From assembly GCA_050305515.1 (NCBI GenBank), contig JBNLFL010000034.1, positions 78,494 to 142,493 on the forward strand: DNA of 64,000 nucleotides. Reading direction: 5' to 3'. Origin of the DNA: JAFGUB01 sp050305515. Lineage in GTDB: Bacteria; Campylobacterota; Campylobacteria; Campylobacterales; Sulfurimonadaceae. The notes beneath the pieces are model-generated. The model ran no database searches and was not told the DNA's origin. It saw nothing but the letters and a program-made list of their open reading frames with translations. The first letter of the stretch is position 1, and each line of letters opens with the position of its first letter. Positions 8,615 through 17,112 of this stretch are shown piece by piece. Position numbers and translations under genes: made by a program.

Positions 8615-10112
8615 ATTGCAATCCTTTAAATTCCCGAATCAGTTCCATCTGGCGTTTGGAGATGTACTCCGTCAGCGGCCGGACCATCGTGGTAGGAAGA
8701 TCAAGCGTAAAAACCAGATAAAAAAGCCGATTCTGTTCAGTTTTTTTGTAGAGTATCGCCTCGGTATTGATAATAATCTGACGTTTATCCAGCGTGAGAA
8801 TCATATCAAGCCGTACCCGTTCTTCGGGTTCAAGCCCCGCAGGCAGTGCATCCATACTGATCTTGACAGCATCTTTGGAAAGATCGACAATCCTTGTTTC
8901 ACCGAAAAATTTGTGTTCATTGAAAAAGAGTGTCACCGTGTGCTCCTGTGCCGGTTCTACACGAATCGTTTTTCGCTCGACTGGAGAACGCGATAAAAAA
9001 TGGACCGATTCAAAATGGATGCTCTGATCTTCAAAATTGATCTTTTTGAGTGCCTCGCATATGATGTCATGAGGAAGCGCTTCAGACGAAAGGACGGTAC
9101 GCTTTTCAATCTGTATTGCTTTTTGCTGTAAAAAATTGCTTTTGAGCTGAAGCAGACCGTTTTTGGCATCAACGACAACGGCATCATTTGTAATGCTGAG
9201 CCCACGGTAGAAATTATGAAGTTTGACCTTGGCATGATTGCGTTCTATGACACCCAGCAGATCAAAAATGGCTTTTTGATCCATTTCCGACCTGTCATCA
9301 CGACTTTTTTTACCGTCAAAGAGATCCAGCAGCTGCAACTCGGTGATATCGTCGAAAGAGAGAATCGTATAATCTTTTTTTTCCGGTACATGATGCAGTT
9401 TGAAAATAAAGTGATGCATTTTGTGCGCATCGTCAGCCATTTTGACGTGAAACAACCGATCCGGATGACTCGACGCTTCGATAAACCAGTCTCGTGATGG
9501 CTCATTATACAAAAAGCCGCTGTGCTTGAGCAGGCACGCTCCGATGTTGTCACGTTTGGCAATAAATCCCTCAATGGATTCAACACCAAAAAAATCCAAG
9601 AACCGTTCACTCGCCAGAAGTATGGTGCGTTCCTGCATCATCACGACCAGGGCGCTTTGATAATTAAAAACATCACTCAGTTGCGTATAAAAAATACGGT
9701 TTTGTTCTTCATCTTTGATAGCTTTGATCGCATCCAGCAGTGCCTCGCTCAGATCGGTAACACTGGCAGGTTTTTTCAAGAACCTGAAAACGCCGCAGTC
9801 GATCGCTTCATGCAGATGTTCGCGATCATCAAATGCTGACATCACAATCACTTTTGTTTCAGGTTTGAGTGCCTTGATCATACGGGTCAGATCAAGTCCG
9901 TCACGTCTGGGCATTTTGATATCTGTGATGACAATTTGTGGATGATGTTCTCTGAAAAGTCCCAGTGCCACCTCACCATCTCCAGCAAGATAGACCGTAC
10001 CAAAAAGTTTCTTCAACAGCGCCCCGGCCTGATTTCTCAACGCTTCATTGTCTTCGGCAAAAAGAATTTCAAAACCTTCTGCTTCTACTTTGAGCCGATT
10101 GATATCTGACAC
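8604..10112 (-). CDS. Response regulator with C-terminal PilZ-like (c-di-GMP receptor) domain
   Basis: 502 residues. The receiver (about 14-130) has Asp64 (VITDIKMPRRDG) and the switch Lys in FLKKPAS. A middle PAS-like region (about 140-270) follows, then a PilZ-type barrel: RxxxR motif RKTIR at 380-384 and DLSKDA about 25 residues later, in place of canonical (D/N)xSxxG. Loss of the glycine means binding of c-di-GMP is uncertain. Start is GTG with GGAGGAG five bases upstream. It is the first gene of the run continuing through the ODP protein, kinase, HD-GYP protein and hybrid kinase, and overlaps the ODP gene by 11 bases. Confidence 0.82.
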   Translation of the reverse strand: MSDINRLKVEAEGFEILFAEDNEALRNQAGALLKKLFGTVYLAGDGEVALGLFREHHPQIVITDIKMPRRDGLDLTRMIKALKPETKVIVMSAFDDREHLHEAIDCGVFRFLKKPASVTDLSEALLDAIKAIKDEEQNRIFYTQLSDVFNYQSALVVMMQERTILLASERFLDFFGVESIEGFIAKRDNIGACLLKHSGFLYNEPSRDWFIEASSHPDRLFHVKMADDAHKMHHFIFKLHHVPEKKDYTILSFDDITELQLLDLFDGKKSRDDRSEMDQKAIFDLLGVIERNHAKVKLHNFYRGLSITNDAVVVDAKNGLLQLKSNFLQQKAIQIEKRTVLSSEALPHDIICEALKKINFEDQSIHFESVHFLSRSPVERKTIRVEPAQEHTVTLFFNEHKFFGETRIVDLSKDAVKISMDALPAGLEPEERVRLDMILTLDKRQIIINTEAILYKKTEQNRLFYLVFTLDLPTTMVRPLTEYISKRQMELIREFKGLQYGN

Positions 10113-10139
10113 CGTAGCTCCTCCGTTTCAGGTAGTCCT

Positions 10140-10145
10140 TATAAT
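10140..10145 (+). promoter_or_regulatory. TATAAT -10 box ahead of the small ORF pair
   Basis: Consensus TATAAT on the plus strand about 68 bases before the first small ORF; no clear -35. A second candidate TATTAT lies at 10183-10188. Confidence 0.4.
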
Positions 10146-10212
10146 AGCACAACTACACAATAACAACACTTTTATCCGGAATTATTATGCCAACTTATTT
10201 TAGGGAGATTCA

Positions 10213-10296
10213 ATGCTAACATCACTTGCGCTTTCTATCTCACTCGCTCTCGTCATGAGTGCCGCATACGGCTGGATGATGTTTTCAGGACGTTAA
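10213..10296 (+). CDS. Candidate 27-residue membrane peptide
   Basis: ATG with GGGAGA just upstream (10203-10208) opens a 27-residue peptide that is almost wholly hydrophobic (LTSLALSISLALVMSAAYG) and ends FSGR, as expected of a single-span miniprotein. It points against the surrounding minus-strand genes and is followed after one base by a second tiny ORF. I do not recognise a family. Small partners of membrane complexes and toxin-type peptides are both possible. Confidence 0.45.
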   Translation: MLTSLALSISLALVMSAAYGWMMFSGR

Positions 10297-10297
10297 T

Positions 10298-10372
10298 GTG
10301 AGTACTTTGATTGCAGCATATTTTTTCGTCGTTCTCATTCTTGTTCAGGCGTATCGGGTCTATACAGCTTAA
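10298..10372 (+). CDS. Candidate 24-residue membrane peptide
   Basis: GTG start one base after the stop of the preceding small ORF. The 24-residue product is a single hydrophobic helix (STLIAAYFFVVLILVQAY) with a positively charged tail (RVYTA). The tight arrangement suggests translational coupling. The last four bases overlap the end of the receiver gene on the minus strand. Function not recognised. Confidence 0.4.
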   Translation: MSTLIAAYFFVVLILVQAYRVYTA

Positions 10373-10761
10373 GCAAAAAAGTCTGCCAGAGCGTTCAAAA
10401 AAACTTTGACATGTTCAAAATTTATCGGTTTTGAAAAAGTAAGGTTGGGGTTTTCTTGCAATTTAGTATACTCATTTACGGTGCCGGACATCGTGACGAT
10501 ATAGACATTCTTATTTTTCTCACGTATGGCTGCAATCAGTCTGTTTCCGTCGAGTCGCGGCATCTTGATATCGGTAACGACAATATCAACCGGAATCTTT
10601 TCAAAAAGTTCCAGTGCTTCCGCCCCATCTTTCGCCGTATGTACCTCATCAAAAAATTTCTGCAAAAAAACTTTTGTCGCCTCAAGAACCATAGGCTCAT
10701 CATCCACGATCATAATCGGATGGTGACGCAGTTTTTCATGTAATATCTGAAGTTCGTTCAT
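10369..10761 (-). CDS. Single-domain response regulator (CheY-like receiver)
   Basis: 130 residues, receiver only: acidic pair in MIVDDEP (19-22), phospho-acceptor Asp64 (VVTDIKMPRLDG), Thr/Ser switch in VTMSGT and Lys in FSKPIN. No output domain, so it probably shuttles phosphate or acts by protein contact. Its ATG overlaps the stop of the upstream PAS kinase (ATGA), which marks that kinase as its likely partner. Receiver sequence resembles those of the two larger regulators in the cluster. Confidence 0.88.
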   Translation of the reverse strand: MNELQILHEKLRHHPIMIVDDEPMVLEATKVFLQKFFDEVHTAKDGAEALELFEKIPVDIVVTDIKMPRLDGNRLIAAIREKNKNVYIVTMSGTVNEYTKLQENPNLTFSKPINFEHVKVFLNALADFFA

Positions 10762-12914
10762 ACCCTCGCTCCCTGTGGAATTTTCAAAATGAAACAGGCA
10801 CCGGAACCGGTGTTCCTGCCCTGAATTTCGCCTTTGAGATGTTTTTCAACAATCATTTTACACATGTAAAGCCCCAATCCCGTACCGATACTTTCGTCTT
10901 TAGTCGTAAAATAAGGATCAAACATACGTATCATAACATCCTTTTTGATTCCCCCGCCGTTGTCGCAGGCGGTGATCATGAGTCGGCCATGTTCCATCTC
11001 CGCATGCATCACGATGCGCCCTTTAGCGACATTGGATGCGAGAATCGCCTCTTTGGCATTTTTTACAATGTTAATCAGTACCTGCAAGAGTTCACGTGCA
11101 TAAAGGGTTACTTCCATTGCCGGATCACACGAAATTTCAACGTCAATGTTGTCATGTTCGAGACTTTTGCCAACGATAGCGACCAACTCTTCGAAAAGCT
11201 CCATCATCTTCAACCGTTCTATCTCTTTTTTCGGCCGGAAAAAGTTTCTGAAATCATCAATGGTATGTGAGAGATACTGCGCCTGTTCCAAAATCGTATC
11301 ACTCATTGTCGCGATCGATTCCGGGTTGACATTTTCAAGCGCAACGTCGGCCTGAAGCGTGTTCGCGCTCATTGCAATCGTCGCCAGAGGCTGACGCCAC
11401 TGATGGGCTATCATCCCGATCATCTCTCCCATAGCAGCGTTGCGCGACTGCATCAGCATGATTTCCCGGTTTCGGATGAGTTCGGAACGCAGTGTTTCAC
11501 GCTCGGTAATATCTTCGCCGGAGCAGATAACCTTCTCAAGGCCACCTGACGCATTGTAAATGACCGCATTATGCCAGGCTATCATTCTGGTCTCTCCGGA
11601 AGCGCACAGCACTTCATTTTCAAAATATTCGTCCAGCGTTTTGATGCCCTGCACCGTGCGTTCAAAATAGTGCCGCACCTCAGACACATTTTCCGCCGGC
11701 AGAAAGTTTTCAAACCATGATTTCCCGACAATCTGATCGATATCGTATCCCAAAATTTCAGCCGCTTTCTGATTGACAAGAAGCACTTGGCCCGCGTGAT
11801 CAAGCACAACAAGAATCGAAGCCAGCGTATCAAGAATCTGCTTGTTGAAGTCAAGCACCATTTTCAAGGCGGATTCGTGCGATCGAATGCTGCTCATATC
11901 GATGAACGTGATTATAAACTCCTCACCGATAGGCACTCCCGAGATCAGCATCGGCCGGACACTGCCGTCTTTACATGTAACGTTATACTCATGAGGTGCG
12001 ATATCACTGTTCGTGACAGCCGCACGGCTCACTTCCGCGTACCAGCCGGACACGACTTTCTCACGATACTCGGGATCAGGATAGGCCCTTTCAAACCATG
12101 TTTGAGCATCAGGAACATCACTGTAGGTATAGCCGAATATCTCTGTAAAACGCCGGTTACGCTTGCTGAGTTGTCTGTTTTTATCCACAAATACCAGAGG
12201 AATCGGGGTCAGTTCGAAGAGCAGATCATACCGGATTATCTGATCATCCATTGTCGTTTCGATCACTTTGAGTTGACGCCGAATCAACACAATGGCAACA
12301 AGAGCGACGAAGAGTGAAAGCAGTGCGAGATAGAGCGTCCATTTAAAAAAACGATCTCGTATCGCATCGGCATTAATACTTCCGATAAGGGTGATCTTCT
12401 GATCCGCATTTTTCTCAACGGATGTAAAAAAAGAGATAATTCGCTTTTGGCTCCCGTCAATACATCTCATATCCCCTTCATAAAAACCTTCCTGCTCCGC
12501 TGCGGCTTTGAAAAAAAGTGCATCGACCTGACCCGAAGAAAAAAAACGGTTGAAGAGATTCTGATCCTGGCAGTGATGGTAGACGATCTGAATACCGTCA
12601 TTTCGTTGCTCGACTATGGAAAAAAACAGATCATCCTCTTCCGCAAACACCTCTATCACGTCCGTAAACTGTTTGATGGAGAGCATGAAAACTTCTTCCA
12701 CACCCAAATTATTGCGTGGCTGATGCACCGCATCAAAGTGAATAACAGATTCAAGGAAGTGTGCCGAGGTCATGATTTCGGAATAGAGATGCTCCCGTTT
12801 TTGTTCCAGCGTATCGTGATAGAAGAGGAACAATATCACCACCGGCACTACAAAAATAGCTATGGCACCAATCATGATGATACGTAAAAAACTGTGGCCG
12901 GAGCGATCAAACAC
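10758..12914 (-). CDS. Membrane PAS sensor histidine kinase
   Basis: About 718 residues. TM1 about 13-33, an extracytoplasmic sensor of about 160 residues, TM2 about 193-213, two PAS domains (one with FTEIFGYTYSDVPDA, the next with AAEILGYDIDQIVGKSW), HisKA with AHQWRQPL, and HATPase_c (NIVKNAKEAI, GTGLGLYMCK). It is paralogous to the kinase at 5004-7853. The start is either TTG (12917) or the adjacent GTG (12914), both behind GGGAG; GTG is chosen. Coupled to the single receiver downstream. An exact TTACATGTAA at 11971 encodes Val-Thr-Cys-Lys. Confidence 0.87.
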   Translation of the reverse strand: MFDRSGHSFLRIIMIGAIAIFVVPVVILFLFYHDTLEQKREHLYSEIMTSAHFLESVIHFDAVHQPRNNLGVEEVFMLSIKQFTDVIEVFAEEDDLFFSIVEQRNDGIQIVYHHCQDQNLFNRFFSSGQVDALFFKAAAEQEGFYEGDMRCIDGSQKRIISFFTSVEKNADQKITLIGSINADAIRDRFFKWTLYLALLSLFVALVAIVLIRRQLKVIETTMDDQIIRYDLLFELTPIPLVFVDKNRQLSKRNRRFTEIFGYTYSDVPDAQTWFERAYPDPEYREKVVSGWYAEVSRAAVTNSDIAPHEYNVTCKDGSVRPMLISGVPIGEEFIITFIDMSSIRSHESALKMVLDFNKQILDTLASILVVLDHAGQVLLVNQKAAEILGYDIDQIVGKSWFENFLPAENVSEVRHYFERTVQGIKTLDEYFENEVLCASGETRMIAWHNAVIYNASGGLEKVICSGEDITERETLRSELIRNREIMLMQSRNAAMGEMIGMIAHQWRQPLATIAMSANTLQADVALENVNPESIATMSDTILEQAQYLSHTIDDFRNFFRPKKEIERLKMMELFEELVAIVGKSLEHDNIDVEISCDPAMEVTLYARELLQVLINIVKNAKEAILASNVAKGRIVMHAEMEHGRLMITACDNGGGIKKDVMIRMFDPYFTTKDESIGTGLGLYMCKMIVEKHLKGEIQGRNTGSGACFILKIPQGARV
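11971..11980. repeat. TTACATGTAA, exact, in PAS kinase
   Basis: Coding phase xTT ACA TGT AAx, giving Val-Thr-Cys-Lys. Confidence 0.9.
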
Positions 12915-12942
12915 CAATAAACTCCCTACTGCGAGATAATTG

Positions 12943-12951
12943 ATTATAGCA
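12943..12951 (-). promoter_or_regulatory. Extended -10 promoter for the PAS kinase/receiver pair
   Basis: On the minus strand this reads TGCTATAAT, an extended -10, about 29 bases before the kinase start. It separates this two-gene unit from the radical SAM gene upstream. Confidence 0.6.
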
Positions 12952-12975
12952 CGCTTTGAAAGCTATCTCCTACAA

Positions 12976-14739
12976 TCAGGAATCAAAGCCACTGCGAAAG
13001 TGATCTTTTTGCACCACGATCTCTTTTTGCTTCTCTTTGCGGCGCGTATCTTTCTCAACAAAGATCTTCTTTCGGGTCACAGGGTCGAGTTCGGTGTAGT
13101 ACATCACCGCCGAGTAAGTGCCGGGTGTCGGGGTAAAAACCTGCGCCTGCTCGGGGTTCATTCCCAGTTCCTGCGTCGTAAAGCGTTTGAGTTCATGCAT
13201 GTCACGCTCTTCGCATCCCGGATGCGCCGCAATAAGGTAATAGGTCAAAAACTGTTTTTTCCCAAGATCGCGGTTGAGCTTGTCGTAGAGTTTTTTAAAA
13301 TCGATCAGCGTCTGTTTGCCGGGCTTGTTCATGAGATGCAGTACATGTGGCGACGTATGTTCGGGCGCCACTTTCATCTGTCCGGAAATATGGTGCTCTA
13401 CGAGTTCTTTAAGATACATGTAACCATGCTTTTTATCTTCATTGATCAGGTCATAGCGGATTCCCGAGGCGACAAAAGCCTTTTTGATTCCCTTGACTGC
13501 ACGTACCTGTCGCAGCAGGTTGATGGCGCGGCTGTGATCCACCTTCATGCTTTTGCACAAATGAGTATCATCCACACAGCGCTGATGATCGCAGGTGCCG
13601 AGCTTGAGCTTCTTGTTACACTCATACCCGTACATGTTGGCGGTCGGGCCGCCGACATCGGAAATGATTCCCTTAAAATCCCTGTACTCCGTAAACGCTT
13701 TTGCTTCAGCCACTACGGACGCTTCCGAACGGGTACGAATGGTACGCCCCTGATGCACGCCGATGGCGCAGAAGTTGCATTCGCCCCAGCACCCCTGATG
13801 GCTCATGATGGAGAATTTGATGGTCTCCAGACACTTCACCTTTCCCTTCTTCGCATGATAAGGGTGAAGTTCGCGCGTGTAGGGAAGCTGCGCCATCTTG
13901 TCCATCTCGGGTTCGCTCAGGTAATCACAGGGCGGATTCTGGATCAGATAGCGTCCGTCCACCTCCTGCGAAAGCCCGTTGGCGGCGATGGGATCATTGT
14001 TGTCATAAAAAAGATCGAACAGATCAATGTAGCGCGCTTTGTCCTTAAGGCACTCCGCATGGGAAGGGAGCTGATGGTACTCCGGATTCGCTTCTTTGGC
14101 AATGTAGCACACCCCACGAATGTCACGCCACTCACGCCCCTCATCGAGTGCGCGCGTCACCTCCTCGATGGCGATCTCGCCCATACCGTAAATGAGGATG
14201 TCCGCCTTTGAGTCAAAAAGAATGGGTTTGCGCAGCTTGTTCGTCCAGTAATCATAATGGGTCACCCTGCGCAGACTCGCTTCGATACCGCCGATGACAA
14301 TGGGCGCCGTGTTCTTGAAAAAACGGCGGATCAGGTTGCAGTAGACCAGCACGGCGCGATCGGGACGCGCGGTATTTTTACCACCGGGCGTGTAGTCATC
14401 ATCGTTGCGAAACTTTTTGGTTGCGGTATAGTTGCTGACCATTGAATCGACACTGCCGCCGCTCACACCCCACCACAATCTCGGTTCGCCAAGACGTCCG
14501 ATATCCGCCTCACTCTCGATATCCGGCTGCCCGATAATGCCGACACGGTAGCCCAGCGACTCCAGCAGACGCCCCACGACAGCAACCCCGATAAAAGGGG
14601 AATCGATATAGGCGTCTCCCGAAACGAGAATCACATCACACTGATCCCAACCCCGTTCATCCATCTCGGAGCGGGTCGTGGGAAGAAAATCTTTAAGGCC
14701 GAATTGACGTTTTTGTTCCATTTGGCAATTGTACTTCAT
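12976..14739 (-). CDS. YgiQ-family radical SAM protein
   Basis: 587 residues, close to family length. It carries an N-terminal cobalamin-binding-like region (DVILVSGDAYIDSPFIGVA) and a radical SAM cluster motif CX3CX2C (GCWGECNFCAIG), then the conserved DVGGPTANMYG. The C-terminus is rich in Lys/Arg. The family (UPF0313/YgiQ) is widespread but its reaction is not established. The first ATG is used; Met7 is an alternative that would leave more room for the divergent promoter serving the next gene. A frame-3 palindrome variant (13414-13423) encodes Tyr-Met-Tyr. Confidence 0.85.
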   Translation of the reverse strand: MKYNCQMEQKRQFGLKDFLPTTRSEMDERGWDQCDVILVSGDAYIDSPFIGVAVVGRLLESLGYRVGIIGQPDIESEADIGRLGEPRLWWGVSGGSVDSMVSNYTATKKFRNDDDYTPGGKNTARPDRAVLVYCNLIRRFFKNTAPIVIGGIEASLRRVTHYDYWTNKLRKPILFDSKADILIYGMGEIAIEEVTRALDEGREWRDIRGVCYIAKEANPEYHQLPSHAECLKDKARYIDLFDLFYDNNDPIAANGLSQEVDGRYLIQNPPCDYLSEPEMDKMAQLPYTRELHPYHAKKGKVKCLETIKFSIMSHQGCWGECNFCAIGVHQGRTIRTRSEASVVAEAKAFTEYRDFKGIISDVGGPTANMYGYECNKKLKLGTCDHQRCVDDTHLCKSMKVDHSRAINLLRQVRAVKGIKKAFVASGIRYDLINEDKKHGYMYLKELVEHHISGQMKVAPEHTSPHVLHLMNKPGKQTLIDFKKLYDKLNRDLGKKQFLTYYLIAAHPGCEERDMHELKRFTTQELGMNPEQAQVFTPTPGTYSAVMYYTELDPVTRKKIFVEKDTRRKEKQKEIVVQKDHFRSGFDS

Positions 14740-14756
14740 GAAGCTTATGCTAGAAT
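14729..14756 (+). promoter_or_regulatory. Promoter of the IscU-like gene; probable leaderless start
   Basis: TTGTAC (14729-14734), 16-base spacer and extended -10 TGCTAGAAT ending at 14756. The usual start point, seven bases on, coincides with the A of the ATG at 14763, and there is no Shine-Dalgarno. Confidence 0.45.
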
Positions 14757-14762
14757 CGGCCT

Positions 14763-15200
14763 ATGATGAATGAAGAACTGAATCAAGAAATAATTGAGCA
14801 TCTGATGCACCCGAAAAACTACGGCCAGATCGAGCCGCATAACGGTGTCGGAATGGGGTATGACCCGCAGACGCAGGAGTTTGTTATCGTATACTTACAT
14901 GTAACGAAAGACATACTCCGCAATATCGGATATGCCACCAACGGCTGTCAGGATACTGTCGTGCTCGGATCGATGTTTACCGAAATGGTCAAGGGAGACA
15001 CCCTGGAAAATGCCAAAAAGGCCGCAGCACTGATGCGCGAGCAGATTACTACGGCTCCGGCATCGCAGCAGGCCTGTGCCGATATGGTGCTCACCGCATT
15101 CGATGCGGCGCTTTTGAACAAACAGCTTCGCGACGGAGGCGATGACACGTTGATGCACAAGATTGCCATTTCCCAAAGCTGCGATACCGGGGAGTCCTGA
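14763..15200 (+). CDS. IscU/NifU-N-like iron-sulfur scaffold, first cysteine missing
   Basis: 145 residues with the IscU-type fold: N-terminal HLMHPKNYGQ like the HYxNPRNxG of IscU, then NGCQDTVVLGSMFTE like GCGSAIASSS and QQACADMVL like the CSxLA segment. The usual first cluster cysteine (GAPACGD) is replaced by MGYDPQ, so at most two canonical ligands remain. It may be a partial scaffold or carrier rather than a standard IscU; no iscS lies nearby. The next gene starts two bases after the stop, so the pair is co-expressed. An exact palindrome at 14895 encodes Leu-His-Val. Confidence 0.7.
   Translation: MMNEELNQEIIEHLMHPKNYGQIEPHNGVGMGYDPQTQEFVIVYLHVTKDILRNIGYATNGCQDTVVLGSMFTEMVKGDTLENAKKAAALMREQITTAPASQQACADMVLTAFDAALLNKQLRDGGDDTLMHKIAISQSCDTGES
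14895..14904. repeat. TTACATGTAA, exact, in IscU-like gene
   Basis: Phase TTA CAT GTA, Leu-His-Val. Confidence 0.9.
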
Positions 15201-15202
15201 GC

Positions 15203-16009
15203 ATGGAACTTTTTCAGGCCAAACACGAACTCTGGCTGCAACTGCTTTTTGCATCCTTCACCTCGCCACAGACTGAGATCAAAGAGCGGCTTTATGAATA
15301 CTCCCAGATAACATTCCGCCATCTCAAATGGATCGCAAAAGCGTACCGCAGCCAGAACCGCCATATTCATTTCAGACGTTCTGACATGCATATCGCACAT
15401 ACCGACATGCCGGAGATGTTCGCCCATCTACTGCACTCTCTTGAGGCCATCAGGCAGTATTACGGTGACGATGCCCTCTCGTATCGCATGGAAACGGATG
15501 AGCGTTATTTCATGGAACAGCTGCTTTCATGGCAGGATGACAGCGCCTTGCAGCTCCCTTTGCAGGCATTTGACCGGCATTTGACCTACGGTGACAAACA
15601 GCTTACCCAGACGCAGCGTGATGCACTGATCCGTTTTCTTTTTGAAGAGTCCTACAAAGAGTATGAACTGATTCTCATCTATTTTTACATGCAGACCTAT
15701 ACCGATTCAAAAGAGCAATTCGACATCTATGACGATCTTATTAATGAATCGCATTTTCATCTCAAATCCTTCGGCAATATGATGGCCGTTATGGGCATTT
15801 TAGCCCTGCCCCGCGAAGTTCATGAGATGAGCTACAAAATTACCGATTTGCATGCATTTGTATTGAACGGCATCGACGAAGAGCTCGCCGCGAAAGAGGA
15901 GTGCCGCCGTTTGGCGGAAGCGGTCGAGGATGAAGAGCTCACCCGCTTTTTCAACTTTATCAACTATCAGGAAAACTATCACATCGAACTGATGAAAAGT
16001 TTGCTTTAG
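15203..16009 (+). CDS. Unrecognised helical protein, possibly ferritin-like
   Basis: 268 residues, almost all predicted helix, soluble, rich in His, Glu and Tyr. Pairs resembling di-iron ligands are visible: E149/E153 (EESYKEYE), E182 with H184/H186 (NESHFHLKSF) and an ExxH at 257-260 (ENYH). This hints at a ferritin- or rubrerythrin-like four-helix bundle but is not proof. It begins two bases after the IscU-like gene, so a link to iron or cluster handling is inferred. Its 3' end overlaps the convergent outer-membrane gene by four bases. Confidence 0.5.
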   Translation: MELFQAKHELWLQLLFASFTSPQTEIKERLYEYSQITFRHLKWIAKAYRSQNRHIHFRRSDMHIAHTDMPEMFAHLLHSLEAIRQYYGDDALSYRMETDERYFMEQLLSWQDDSALQLPLQAFDRHLTYGDKQLTQTQRDALIRFLFEESYKEYELILIYFYMQTYTDSKEQFDIYDDLINESHFHLKSFGNMMAVMGILALPREVHEMSYKITDLHAFVLNGIDEELAAKEECRRLAEAVEDEELTRFFNFINYQENYHIELMKSLL

Positions 16010-17112
16010 TCATCTCCGAACCACAGTTCGAGCGTTGCTTTGAAAATGTAGTTTTTATCATACTCGTAGCGACGGTCCCACTCCACAAGCGGTTCAATCT
16101 CGTAAAAGAGCCACTCTCTTAAAAAGCCCTGTTTCCAGACTACACCGGTACGGTAGTTGTCGATACCCGTGCGCTCTTTGCCGTTTGGCTCATAATCGGG
16201 ATGGTTGAGAAAATACCGTGAATCGCCTGAAAGCGCCATATAGGCGTTGAAACCGACATTATGCCGGTTGAGCGTGTTAAAGTAGGAGAGCGTCGCACCG
16301 TACTGCTGTCCCTCTTTCTCCGAATCCGTACTGCGGCGCATCAGCAGGCGTACCATCTCCTGTTTGGAGATTCTTCTGTCAAAATAGAGGCGTGTCTCTT
16401 CAAAGAAGCGGTCAGTATCAAAGGTATCCGTAGTCCCGTATTCAAACTCCTGCGTCGGATAGATGCGCCAGTCATAATAGTTGGTTGTGTATTTCAGATA
16501 AAAACGGGCAAAGGGATCGATACCACGCACACCGACGCTGAAATGGGTCTTCAGATCATCCAGAAAATCCGGAATGTACCAGCGCACTCCGATACTGGGA
16601 TCGGCCGCCTTGGGGGAAGGCGTTTTATCGCTGATCTCATCTTCGACATCTTCTCCGATGAAGAGATTGAGCGAATCCTGGGTGTAAGGAAGGTTCAGGT
16701 TGAAACTGAACTGTGCTTTCCACTGATTTGAAGCTTTTTCATTCCACTCCGGTCCCAAGCGGACCCGAAGATAACTTTTATTGTTGGCATTGAGATAGTT
16801 TTCATCTTTGAAGAAACTGCTGAAATACTCCGACATGGAAGCCGATGCATTGCCATCGACAGGAGTGTTTTTCTTGCGGGTGATATTGTTTTCCTGACCA
16901 TCGACAGAAGCCGTCCAGTCTGTCAGCTGCGCATCCACATTGCTTGAGACCACCTTGACTTTATGGGAAACGTAGCCATGCATGCTGTCCATGCCCTCAA
17001 GAAAGTGGTCAATATAGAGTTTGGATTCATTGGTATCATTGTTTTCAACACTGCTGTTGTACTCCGCACACAGGGACGCGACCAGTGCAACGCAGAGCAG
17101 AAGGTATCTCAT
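16006..17112 (-). CDS. Probable outer-membrane beta-barrel protein
   Basis: 368 residues. Cleavable signal peptide (RYLLLCVALVASLCA), a polar acidic region to about residue 110, then alternating aromatic/polar strands (YLRVRLGPEW, AQFSFNLNLPY, TLELWFG) typical of a barrel. I recognise no named family; Campylobacterota carry similar secreted proteins of unknown role. It follows the methyltransferase with a one-base overlap and converges on the helical-protein gene. Confidence 0.6.
   Translation of the reverse strand: MRYLLLCVALVASLCAEYNSSVENNDTNESKLYIDHFLEGMDSMHGYVSHKVKVVSSNVDAQLTDWTASVDGQENNITRKKNTPVDGNASASMSEYFSSFFKDENYLNANNKSYLRVRLGPEWNEKASNQWKAQFSFNLNLPYTQDSLNLFIGEDVEDEISDKTPSPKAADPSIGVRWYIPDFLDDLKTHFSVGVRGIDPFARFYLKYTTNYYDWRIYPTQEFEYGTTDTFDTDRFFEETRLYFDRRISKQEMVRLLMRRSTDSEKEGQQYGATLSYFNTLNRHNVGFNAYMALSGDSRYFLNHPDYEPNGKERTGIDNYRTGVVWKQGFLREWLFYEIEPLVEWDRRYEYDKNYIFKATLELWFGDD

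Noticed and set aside
10861..10868. CACATGTAAA as another palindrome copy
   Set aside because: Only the 8-base ACATGTAA core matches and the left side has two mismatches.
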